A stretch of DNA of 64,000 nucleotides, taken from the NCBI RefSeq assembly GCF_049065735.1, contig NZ_JBAKHD010000003.1:434001-498000 (forward strand), in the 5' to 3' direction. This document shows positions 34,288 to 41,930 of the stretch, in pieces. This DNA is from Paramesorhizobium sp049065735 (lineage in GTDB: Bacteria > Pseudomonadota > Alphaproteobacteria > Rhizobiales > Rhizobiaceae). Each line of letters starts with the position of its first letter. Within the stretch, counting starts at the first letter, position 1. The position numbers and the translations under genes were made by a program. The notes under the pieces were generated by a model. It was not told the origin of the DNA. It worked only from the letters and a program-made list of their open reading frames with translations, and ran no database searches.

Positions 34288-35997
34288 ATGACCGCTAGGC
34301 TCCACGAGATTTTCGATCCATATATAAATCTTGCTGACTACGCTACCAAGCCGGCCGCAGAGCGCGAAAAAGCCTTCCTCTCCCGAGCGTATGTAGCGCT
34401 CTATTTCCTTGATAAACTCAGCCTTTCTCCTGAAGAGGCGGCCAATTGTATTACTGACGGCTATGAAGATGACGGCATTGACGCCGTTTTTGTAGACAAG
34501 ACTAACTCGCGATTATATTTTGCTCAATCTAAATGGCACTCAAACATGGCGAAAGGTGTCAAGCTCACTGATTTTACGAGATTTCGTGATGGCGTGAAAA
34601 ACATTCTCACACTTAAATGGAACAAGAACAACAGAAATTTACATAGGTTTAGAAATGATATAGAATATCAACTTAAAAATATAAATACAGAACTAAGATT
34701 AATATTTGCTCACACTTCAGAGAATGAGATTTCTGAAAATATATATGAGTATATAAATTTGTTTCTCGCGGAGAATAACACTTATTACAGCGACTTTTTA
34801 ACCTTTTCCGAATATGGAATAAAAGATGCGGCTCAGTCTGCCAGATCATATACCAGACCGGAGAACATAAATCTTTCAGTAATGCTAGGGCATTGGGGCA
34901 TTATCAACGGGCCATATAAATCTGTATACGGTTCCGTTGCTGCTTCCGATCTCGTTTCATGGTTCAGAGAACATAATAACAAACTGTTTGCTGAGAATTT
35001 ACGATACGGAATTGAAAAGTCGGACGTGAATGAAGGAATTATACTTACAGCAAGCAAAGATCCCGATAGTTTTTGGTATTTTAATAACGGTGTAACGGCT
35101 ATCTGCGATAGCCTAGCGAAACAGCCTATTGGAGGCAACGATACAAGCAGTGGTGTTTTCGATGTCAAGAAAATTAGCGTAATCAACGGGGCGCAAACGA
35201 TAAGCTCCTTGGCAAAAGCAAATGCTGCCGGCGCAGATATCTCGAAGATAAAGGTTCATCTTCGTATCATTTCACTTTTAGATACCCCTGAGGGTTTCGC
35301 CGCCAGCGTAACGAGCGCCAACAATACGCAAAATGATCTGAATCCAGTCGACTTCGTGGCAAGCGACCCAAACCAAGAACGTATAAGAAAGGAAGCGGTC
35401 CAAAGGGGCCTGCTTTATACGTTTAGGCGAGGAGACAAGGATCCTGAGAAGGGCAAGGGATTTACCATACGCACCGCGACAATTGCCGCAGCATGTGCGT
35501 CTGGAGATTTAAAGCTTGCGGTCTCATCAAAGCGATATATTAGCGGTCTATGGGAGAACACTAAGAGGGATCCTTACACTCGCCTTTTTAACGATAAAAC
35601 TACAGCGGACTACCTGTGGTCCGCTGTCAGAGTGATGAATGCCGTTGATGAAGAGCTTGTTGCTCTGTCCCAGGAGCACACAGGAAGGGATCGCTTAGTT
35701 GCTGTTCACGGAAACCGATTCATATTATTCTGCGTTTTTAATTTGATCGATCTTAACAACATAAAATATACACAATCCGACGAAGAAATTTCGAATTTAT
35801 GCGCAGAAATTACCCGAACAATTACATCTAGTTTAATTGAGATAATTTCAAATAAATTTCCTGAGGCTTATCCGGGAAACATCTTTAAAAATCAAGAACG
35901 GCAGAGCGAACTGGTGGCGGCACTAGGGGAGGCGGTGAGTCTAAATCAGAGCAAAGAGCCAAAACTCAACAAGCCTATGCAAGCTATGTTGGTATAA
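34288..35997 (+). CDS. AIPR family (abortive infection phage resistance) protein
   Basis: About 569 residues, far richer in A+T than its neighbours and with many AAA/AAT/ATA codons, so recently acquired. AIPR-family hallmarks: NLRYG followed by NEGI (237-250), FWYFNNGVTAIC (262-273) and VINGAQTISSL (298-308). The N-terminus has DDGIDAVFVD, then YFAQSKW. The D65...Q80-x-K82 pattern resembles the D-(E/Q)xK nuclease core of Mrr-type enzymes. The family includes proteins shown to give abortive phage resistance in lactococci; here the role is inferred. The start is uncertain: a TTG at 34273 overlaps the stop of an 11-codon frame starting at ATG 34240 (MPDNSATNMSL), and no clear ribosome binding site is seen. 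No partner gene is present, so it would act alone. Confidence 0.82.
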   Translation: MTARLHEIFDPYINLADYATKPAAEREKAFLSRAYVALYFLDKLSLSPEEAANCITDGYEDDGIDAVFVDKTNSRLYFAQSKWHSNMAKGVKLTDFTRFRDGVKNILTLKWNKNNRNLHRFRNDIEYQLKNINTELRLIFAHTSENEISENIYEYINLFLAENNTYYSDFLTFSEYGIKDAAQSARSYTRPENINLSVMLGHWGIINGPYKSVYGSVAASDLVSWFREHNNKLFAENLRYGIEKSDVNEGIILTASKDPDSFWYFNNGVTAICDSLAKQPIGGNDTSSGVFDVKKISVINGAQTISSLAKANAAGADISKIKVHLRIISLLDTPEGFAASVTSANNTQNDLNPVDFVASDPNQERIRKEAVQRGLLYTFRRGDKDPEKGKGFTIRTATIAAACASGDLKLAVSSKRYISGLWENTKRDPYTRLFNDKTTADYLWSAVRVMNAVDEELVALSQEHTGRDRLVAVHGNRFILFCVFNLIDLNNIKYTQSDEEISNLCAEITRTITSSLIEIISNKFPEAYPGNIFKNQERQSELVAALGEAVSLNQSKEPKLNKPMQAMLV

Positions 35998-36000
35998 ATC

Positions 36001-36264
36001 CTTGGCCCATGCACCGCTTGGCAGATCTATCCGCTCGGTCAGACCCTGGTCGTTGTTTCCGGCGTCGGCCGTGCGCAGCGCGAGGGCGGGCCAGTGGAGG
36101 AGATACGGCCCGGCGATATCATCTGGTTCGAACCGGGTGAAAAGCACTGGCACGGCGCCTCTCCCGATGTCGGCATGAGCCACATCGCGATCGGCGAGAC
36201 GCTCGACGGCAAGGTCGTAGACTGGCTTGAGCATGTCAGCGACGAGAACTATCGCGGCAAATAG
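36001..36264 (+). pseudogene. 3' remnant of a cupin-domain gene
   Basis: The frame directly behind the AIPR stop reads TAWQIYPLGQTLVVVSGVG, then EEIRPGDIIWFEPGEKHWHG, then SHIAIGETLDGKVVDWLE, ending NYRGK. This is the C-terminal two thirds of a small single-domain cupin (COG1917 type). The N-terminal part is absent, and the usual metal motif H-x-H after TAW is changed to Q-I-Y. Base composition returns to that of the chromosome exactly here, so the AIPR segment has replaced the 5' part of the gene. Confidence 0.75.
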
Positions 36265-36315
36265 CGGCCTCCGAGGTCGCTCCACGGCGCTAATGCTTGC
36301 CTTCGCCCGTAAACA

Positions 36316-36330
36316 TGATAATTAGCATCA
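36316..36330. promoter_or_regulatory. Candidate RirA iron box (TGA-N9-TCA) before AraC gene
   Basis: TGATAATTAGCATCA is a TGA-N9-TCA match inside a larger imperfect palindrome (ATGAT-AATTAGC-ATCAT), 31 bp before the AraC regulator start. It would allow iron repression of the regulator, and through it of the receptor. Confidence 0.5.
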
Positions 36331-36360
36331 TATTAAAGATGGCGCGGGTGACCAGAGGCA

Positions 36361-37248
36361 TTGAGCTACCAGCATTCGATGATTTGCGCGACGGAAGGCA
36401 TCAGGGCGCTCGTGCCGGAGAAATGGCGCGGCCTCGATGGGATAATGGGCGTCTATTGGGATGCGGAAGCCCAGGCCGGGGCGAATGGCTATTACCTCTC
36501 GCCCGACCCGCGCATCGTCATTTTCTTCAATGAGGTGTCGCCCCATATCCGCATGGCCAATGAGGCCGAGGGCTTGGGGCGGCGCGACCGTCCGATGACG
36601 CGCGCCGTCTATGTCCCTGCGGGCGTTCCGCTCTGGACGCGGTTCTCCTCCCCCCACCGCTTCTCTCATCTCGACCTGCATCTGCACAAGGACCGGCTCC
36701 TGCGCTTCCTCTCGCCATCGGTGGGCGCGTCGGTTGCCCGCGCAGCGCTGCGCCGTCCGGTGGAAATCGAGGATGTCGGCGCCATAGAGACCCTCGCCGG
36801 CCTCCTGGTGGAGGAGCTTTCCAACCCGTCGAAGCATCCGGTCTATGCCGAAAGCCTCGCCGGCGGCATCGTCACCGCCCTTCTCGACATTCCGCGTGAG
36901 GCGGATATCGAGGCGGACGGCAGGCTCACCCAGGCGCAGATGAAGAAACTCACCGCCCGCCTCAACGCCCGGGGCGATGGCCGCCTGAGCGTCGCCGAGA
37001 TGGCGGAAACGGTCGGCCTGTCTGAAAGCTGGTTCGCCCATGTATTCCGGCAGACGACCGGAAAGACGCCGCTGCAATGGCAGCTCGCGCGGCGCGTCGA
37101 GCTGGCGCAGAAGCTGCTGCGCGAGACCGACCTGACCGTGGCGGACATAGCCGCCCAGCTCGGCTTTTCCGACCAGGCGCATCTGACGAAGGCGTTCCGG
37201 CAGGTTGCGGGGGAGACGCCGGCGGCGTGGCGGCGGATGCAGCGATAG
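36361..37248 (+). CDS. AraC family transcriptional regulator of siderophore uptake
   Basis: A 295-residue regulator with an N-terminal sensor domain (about 1-190) and a C-terminal pair of helix-turn-helix units (LSVAEMAETVGLSESWFAHV, and VADIAAQLGFSDQAHLTKAF). It resembles the truncated regulator at the window start; both sit next to a TonB receptor. It starts with TTG at 36361 (ATG at 36379 is an alternative). Transcription converges with the receptor gene at 37381-39516, with a half copy of repeat A between them. It is a likely siderophore-dependent activator of that receptor and its transporter (PchR-type logic, inferred). Confidence 0.87.
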   Translation: MSYQHSMICATEGIRALVPEKWRGLDGIMGVYWDAEAQAGANGYYLSPDPRIVIFFNEVSPHIRMANEAEGLGRRDRPMTRAVYVPAGVPLWTRFSSPHRFSHLDLHLHKDRLLRFLSPSVGASVARAALRRPVEIEDVGAIETLAGLLVEELSNPSKHPVYAESLAGGIVTALLDIPREADIEADGRLTQAQMKKLTARLNARGDGRLSVAEMAETVGLSESWFAHVFRQTTGKTPLQWQLARRVELAQKLLRETDLTVADIAAQLGFSDQAHLTKAFRQVAGETPAAWRRMQR

Positions 37249-37306
37249 AGATCCGCTGTCGCCAATCATCAACGTCGAAGAATAAGTGCCGTCATCGATG
37301 AAGGCC

Positions 37307-37352
37307 GATCTCCCCCCTTGAGGGGGAGATGCCCGGCAGGGCAGAGGGGGGT
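37307..37352. repeat. Palindromic repeat family A, half copy
   Basis: Only the right arm (ATCTCCCCCCTTGAGGGGGA, then GATGCCCGGCAGGGCAGAGG) is present, preceded by GTCATCGATGAAGGC, which also occurs in the spacer of other copies. It can form a hairpin between the convergent AraC and receptor genes. Confidence 0.8.
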
Positions 37353-37380
37353 GTGCTTGGGCGCCCCCCTCAAAACACCA

Positions 37381-39516
37381 TCACCAGCTCTGCCTGATCG
37401 TCGCATAGATCGTGCGGCCGGGGTTATAATAATACGCCCCGCCATCGTCGTTTGCGACATGCTTTTCATCGAACAGATTGCTGGCGTTGAGCTGGAAGGT
37501 CGTGTTTTCCTTGATTTCATAAGTGAAGGCGGCGTCGAAGACGACAGCGTCCTTCGATTTGCGCGTATTGGCGTTGTCGAAATAATAGGAGCCCGTATAG
37601 CGCGCGCCGAGGCCGAAGGTCATGTCGCCGCGGGTTCCATTGCCTTCGAGCTTATAGGTGCCCCAGACCGAAGCCATGTGCTCGGGAACCTGCGCGAAGC
37701 GCTTGCCGTCATATGTGCCGCCGCCGTCCTCGACGATCCTGGAGTCGATATAGGAATAGGCGGCGATCAGATTGATATTGTCAGTGATCTCCGCCTTCGC
37801 CTCGATATCGATGCCGCGGTGCCGCACCTTGTCCACCGTCGCGGGCAGATAGCTGGGCGCCTCGAAGGTGGTGATATTCTCCATCGTCAGGTCATAGACG
37901 GAGGCGGTGATGAGGGCCGGGAATGCTGCTGGGCTGTATTTGACCCCGACCTCATACTGCGTGCCTGATGTCGGCTCGTTCCCCGTGCTCGGCGGCGCGA
38001 CGGATTCGGCATAGCTCGTATAAACCGCCACTTCGTCGGTGAGCTTGTAGCTCACACCGAAACGCTTGCTGAGTTCGCTGTAGTCGCCCTTCTTATCGGT
38101 GCCCGCGAGCCGGTCTCTTTCCTCAAGATCGAGCCAGTCATTGCGAAGGCCGACGCTTACCGTGAGCTTGTCAAAGAAGGTCAGGTCCTGCTGGACATAG
38201 ATCGCATTTGTGGTCTGGTCGTTTGTCTTGGCCGTGGTGAGCGGGATGGGGCCGGGCACGCCGGAATGAACAGGGTTCTTCCAGTCGATGCCGGGCGCAG
38301 TGCCGCCCCAAACCGGCGGATACAGAGCGTAACTGTTGTTCTCCGCTTCGATGTTGTTGTGATCGACGCCGACGAGCGTCCGGCTTTCCACCTGATCGAA
38401 ATTCGCTTCGTAGAGGAAATGCGCGTCGATCACGAACTGCCGGCTCGCGCTGTCGCCGCCGAAGAAAATGCGGTCCACGCTGGTGTCCGACGGGTCGCTC
38501 GCGCCCAGCGCATCATAGACATAGGCGTAGCCGAAGCTCGTATCCGCCTTGCTGTAGCGCGCATTGGAGTTGAAGGTCAGGCCATTGCCGAAATCATGGT
38601 TGAACAGGACGCTATAGGTGTTTCTGTTCGTCGTATCGTAATTATAGCCCGGCTCGCCGAAGAAGCGGTCCCTGTCGAAATCGGTAAAGCGCGGATGGCC
38701 GCCGCTGCTGGGCGTGCCGTCCTTGTCCAGATGGTCGAAGACGAAGGTCAGGCTGGTGGCCTCTGTGGGTCGCCAGGTCAGGCCACCCATGATGAAGTTC
38801 TCGTCATCCTGCGAATAATCATATTCGGCATCCGAGCGCTGGAACTTGCCGGTCAGGCGATAGGACAGAGTATCGTCCTTGGTGATGTTGTCACCGAAAT
38901 CGAAGCCCATCTCCTTATGCTTGAACGAGCCGGCCGTGCCATAGATCTCGCCGAACCGTTCGCTCCTCGGCGTTTTGGTGACGTAATTCACCGACCCGCC
39001 AGGATCGGAAACCCCGAAACCCGTGGAATTGGCGCCCTTCAGCACCTCGACGCGCTCGAAGGCATAGGGCTCTTCGCGGACCCCGCTCCAGGTCCGGCCG
39101 ACGACCAGCCCGTCGCGATAGGTGAAAGGGGTGAAGCCGCGGATCTTGAAATAGTCGTAACGGTCGTCCGAACCGTAGAAATCGGTGTTGACGCCGGCGG
39201 TGTATTGCACAACCTGCTCGATGCTTTCGGCGCCGCGCTCCTTGATTTCCTTGGCGGTGATGACGGAAACGGTGGCAGGCGTCTCCAGAATCTCGCCCGG
39301 CATCTTGCCGACAGCGGTGGTCCGGGTCGCCACGATCGACTTTGCATCGTCATCCTGCCCGCCATTATCGACTGTGATCGTATCGAGAACTGTGGTGGAA
39401 CCCGAATCCTGCGCCTCCTGCGCCATCGCCCCCGCCGGCAAGGCAATGAGCGCGGTGCAGCTTAAGAGCAGCGCCGTCCGGTAGCGGGCCGCCGCCCTTA
39501 TCCTGTCAGTCCCCAT
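37381..39516 (-). CDS. TonB-dependent siderophore receptor (second system)
   Basis: About 711 residues. A signal peptide (RTALLLSCTALIALPAGAMA, cleaved before QEAQ) is followed by a TonB-box region (TTVLDTITVDNG) and a plug domain (about 60-165) with ETPATVSVITAKEIKERGA and VLKGANSTGFGVSDPGG. A 22-strand barrel region ends in the terminal aromatic residue (TIRQSW). The ATG at 39516 has GGGGA 7 bp upstream. It runs divergently from the binding-protein and permease genes and is paired with the AraC gene. The ligand is not predictable; FhuA/FoxA-type hydroxamate receptors are the nearest general class. Confidence 0.9.
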   Translation of the reverse strand: MGTDRIRAAARYRTALLLSCTALIALPAGAMAQEAQDSGSTTVLDTITVDNGGQDDDAKSIVATRTTAVGKMPGEILETPATVSVITAKEIKERGAESIEQVVQYTAGVNTDFYGSDDRYDYFKIRGFTPFTYRDGLVVGRTWSGVREEPYAFERVEVLKGANSTGFGVSDPGGSVNYVTKTPRSERFGEIYGTAGSFKHKEMGFDFGDNITKDDTLSYRLTGKFQRSDAEYDYSQDDENFIMGGLTWRPTEATSLTFVFDHLDKDGTPSSGGHPRFTDFDRDRFFGEPGYNYDTTNRNTYSVLFNHDFGNGLTFNSNARYSKADTSFGYAYVYDALGASDPSDTSVDRIFFGGDSASRQFVIDAHFLYEANFDQVESRTLVGVDHNNIEAENNSYALYPPVWGGTAPGIDWKNPVHSGVPGPIPLTTAKTNDQTTNAIYVQQDLTFFDKLTVSVGLRNDWLDLEERDRLAGTDKKGDYSELSKRFGVSYKLTDEVAVYTSYAESVAPPSTGNEPTSGTQYEVGVKYSPAAFPALITASVYDLTMENITTFEAPSYLPATVDKVRHRGIDIEAKAEITDNINLIAAYSYIDSRIVEDGGGTYDGKRFAQVPEHMASVWGTYKLEGNGTRGDMTFGLGARYTGSYYFDNANTRKSKDAVVFDAAFTYEIKENTTFQLNASNLFDEKHVANDDGGAYYYNPGRTIYATIRQSW

Positions 39517-39714
39517 AATCAAATCCCCATCCGTCTATAACGTCCGGATGGCTACTAACTTGAGCGTCTTTATCCAGTATTGTAGATTTCCCTGTTTTTG
39601 TAGGAAACCACGGAAACTTCATCCCCCTCGCCCCACCCGCTCGGGAACGGCCTTGACGCAGGCGGATGAAGTTGAGAGGAGAACTCCAGTTATATCAGAT
39701 GGAGCGTTTCGCCA
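39517..39714. promoter_or_regulatory. Divergent promoter region of the second siderophore system
   Basis: A 198 bp gap between the receptor (minus) and the binding-protein gene (plus). On the minus strand, CAAAAACAGGGAAATCTAC (39600-39582) followed by GATAAAGACGCTCA (to 39561) resembles CAAAAAGCGACAATCCAC (686-703) followed by GTAAAGGCTCA (to 729) before the first receptor. Order and spacing are similar (35 and 39 bp), so a shared AraC target is possible. Confidence 0.4.
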
Positions 39715-40710
39715 ATGTTGCGGTTCTTTCCCCTCGCCGCGCCGCTTCTCGCGGCATGGATGTCGATCCTTGCGCTCGCACCCGCATGGGCCGGGGAAAC
39801 CGCTTATCCAATAACCATCAAGCACGCCTTCGGCACCACCACCATCGCCAAAAAGCCCGAGCGGGTGGCGGCGGTGGCGTGGGGGAACCATGAAGTGCCG
39901 CTGGCGCTCGGCATGGTGCCGGTCGGCTTCGCCGCGGCGAATTTCGGCGACGATAATGGCGACGGGCTGCTGCCATGGGTGGCGGAAAAGCTGGCGGCGC
40001 TCGGCGCGCAGAAGCCGGTGCTGTTCGACGAGGGCGACGGCATCGATTTCGAGGCCGTGGCCGCAACAAACCCGGATGTCATTCTGGCCGCCTATTCGGG
40101 CCTGAGTCAGGCGGACTATGACACGCTGAGCCAGATCGCCCCTGTGGTGGCCTATCCGCAAGCCGCCTGGTCCACCGACTGGCGCGACATGATCCGCCTC
40201 AACAGCGCCGGGCTCGGCATGTCCGCCGAGGGCGACGCGCTGATCCGAGAGATCGAAGGCGAGATCGCCGCGACCGTCGCCAAGCATCCCGGGCTCAGCG
40301 GCAAATCGGCCATGTTCATCACCCATCTCAATGCCACGGACCTCAGCACCGTCAATTTCTACACCGCCAACGACACACGGGTGAAATTCTTCACCGAGCT
40401 AGGCCTGAAAACGCCTAAAAGCGTTCTGGAAGCCTCCATCCCCGGCCGCTTCGCCGGCTCCATCAGCACTGAGCGCATCGACGCCTTCGACGATGTCGAT
40501 ATCCTCGTCACCTATGGCGGCCCGGAACTGCTCGCCGCGCTGAAGGCCAACCCGCTGACGGCCCGCATGCCTGCCGTCGCCAACGATTCCATCGTCCTCC
40601 TCGGTGCCGACCCGCTCGGCACAGCCGCCAACCCGACGCCGCTATCAATCTCCTGGGTGCTCGAGGATTATGTGGATCTGCTCGCCAAGGCTGCGGCGAA
40701 GAGCAAATGA
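39715..40710 (+). CDS. Iron-siderophore ABC transporter substrate-binding protein
   Basis: A 331-residue periplasmic binding protein of the FepB/CeuE class. A signal peptide (MLRFFPLAAPLLAAWMSILA, cleaved near AWAGE) is followed by the typical opening VAAVAWGNHEVPLALG, a DFEAVAATNPDVILAAYSGL segment, and DVDILVTYGG. GGAG lies before the ATG. The stop codon overlaps an ATG (ATGA at 40707) that would start the next gene inside repeat A3. It is the first gene of a binding protein, permease, permease, ATPase operon. Confidence 0.92.
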   Translation: MLRFFPLAAPLLAAWMSILALAPAWAGETAYPITIKHAFGTTTIAKKPERVAAVAWGNHEVPLALGMVPVGFAAANFGDDNGDGLLPWVAEKLAALGAQKPVLFDEGDGIDFEAVAATNPDVILAAYSGLSQADYDTLSQIAPVVAYPQAAWSTDWRDMIRLNSAGLGMSAEGDALIREIEGEIAATVAKHPGLSGKSAMFITHLNATDLSTVNFYTANDTRVKFFTELGLKTPKSVLEASIPGRFAGSISTERIDAFDDVDILVTYGGPELLAALKANPLTARMPAVANDSIVLLGADPLGTAANPTPLSISWVLEDYVDLLAKAAAKSK

Positions 40711-41930
40711 ACATGAAGCGTAGGCGGGACGACGACACCCCCCTCTGCCCTGCCGGGCATCTCCCCCTCAAGGGGGGAGATCACGCTGTCATGAACGTCC
40801 CGCACGAATCACGAGCGTTGGAGGAAGAGCGCCGTGAGCCATGTCAGCCAATCTCCCCCCTTGAGGGGGAGATGTCCGGCAGGACAGAGGGGGGTGTCCC
40901 CGGCGATTCCATCCAAACATCGGGCACCCTGACTTCATCTCCCACCACCAACCCCCTCTCCCTCGCCGCCCTCATCGCCGCGCTCCTCCTCCTCTGCGCC
41001 CTCTCCGTCGGCATCGGCACGCGCGCGGTCGGCTTGAGCGACATCGCCGCCGCGCTTCAGGGCCATACCGAGACCATCGGCCAGGCCGCAGTCGCGATGC
41101 GCATACCGCGCACGCTGCTTGCGCTCATCGCAGGGGCTGCTCTCGGGCTGGCGGGGGCGGTCATGCAGGGCGTGACGCGCAATCCGCTTGCCGATCCTGG
41201 CATTCTCGGCGTCAATATGGGCGCGTCGCTTGCCGTTGTTGTAGCCGTAGCGTGGTTCCATATCGCCTCGTCTCAAGCCTATATTTGGACGGCAATTCTC
41301 GGCGCCGGATGCGCGGCGGCTTTCGTTTACACCATCGGCTCCATGGGGCGCGGCGGGGCAACGCCGCTCAAGCTGGCGCTTGCCGGAGCGGCCACATCGG
41401 TTGCCTTTTCCTCGCTGGTCATCGCCGTGGTGCTGCCGCGCAACGACATTGCCGGCGGCATCCGCGCCTGGCAGGTGGGCGGCGTCGGCGGGGCGACCTT
41501 CGACCGCATTTCCCATGTGCTGCCCTTCCTCGTCGCGGGCTTCGTCATCAGCCTCCTCTCGGCGCGCAAGCTGAATTCGCTGGCGCTGGGCGACGACCTC
41601 GCCGCGGGGCTGGGTGAAAAAGTCGCCATCGCCCGCGCCATCGCCGCCCTGGGCGCCATCCTTCTATGCGGCGCGACCACAGCCATCTGCGGCCCCATCG
41701 GTTTTGTCGGGCTGGTCGTGCCGCATCTCTGCCGCCTCATCACCGGCGTCGATCACCGCTGGCTGCTGCCCTTTTCCGCGCTGGGCGGGGCCTGCCTCCT
41801 GCTGATAGCCGATATTGCCGGCCGCATCCTCGCCCGCCCCGCCGAGCTCGATGTCGGCATCGTCACCGCCTTCCTCGGCGCGCCATTCTTCATCTGGATC
41901 GTCCGCCGCCAGCGGGTGCGTGAGCTATGA
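40707..41930 (+). CDS. Iron-siderophore ABC permease 1 with repeat-encoded N-terminal extension
   Basis: The family part begins about residue 82 (NPLSLAALIAALLLLCALSV) and is a normal FecCD permease of about 325 residues, with GAVMQGVTRNPLADPGILGV and GPIGFVGLVVPHLCRL. Between repeat A3 and helix 1 the frame has no ATG, GTG or TTG, only one CTG. Translation must therefore begin inside or before the repeat: at ATG 40707 (4 bp overlap with the binding-protein stop), ATG 40791 or ATG 40872. The first 45-80 residues would then be repeat-derived (TPLCPAGHLPLKGGD, and SPLEGEMSGRTEGG). This is like palindromic elements inserted in coding frames in Rickettsia. Confidence 0.85.
   Translation: MNMKRRRDDDTPLCPAGHLPLKGGDHAVMNVPHESRALEEERREPCQPISPLEGEMSGRTEGGVPGDSIQTSGTLTSSPTTNPLSLAALIAALLLLCALSVGIGTRAVGLSDIAAALQGHTETIGQAAVAMRIPRTLLALIAGAALGLAGAVMQGVTRNPLADPGILGVNMGASLAVVVAVAWFHIASSQAYIWTAILGAGCAAAFVYTIGSMGRGGATPLKLALAGAATSVAFSSLVIAVVLPRNDIAGGIRAWQVGGVGGATFDRISHVLPFLVAGFVISLLSARKLNSLALGDDLAAGLGEKVAIARAIAALGAILLCGATTAICGPIGFVGLVVPHLCRLITGVDHRWLLPFSALGGACLLLIADIAGRILARPAELDVGIVTAFLGAPFFIWIVRRQRVREL
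40735..40897. repeat. Palindromic repeat family A, copy inside a coding frame
   Basis: Both arms are complete: left CCTCTGCCCTGCCGGGCATC and its hairpin, right ending GGCAGGACAGAGGGGGGTGT. The whole element is stop-free in the frame of the permease at 40707-41930 and lies between the coupled ATGA and the first membrane helix. Compare copies at 10101, 43831, 55342 and 62657, which are intergenic. Confidence 0.9.

Noticed and set aside
33973..36010. Integrase-type attachment sites around the AIPR segment
   Set aside because: The tRNA-Ser 3' end is not repeated near 36000 and no integrase gene is present, so site-specific integration cannot be claimed.
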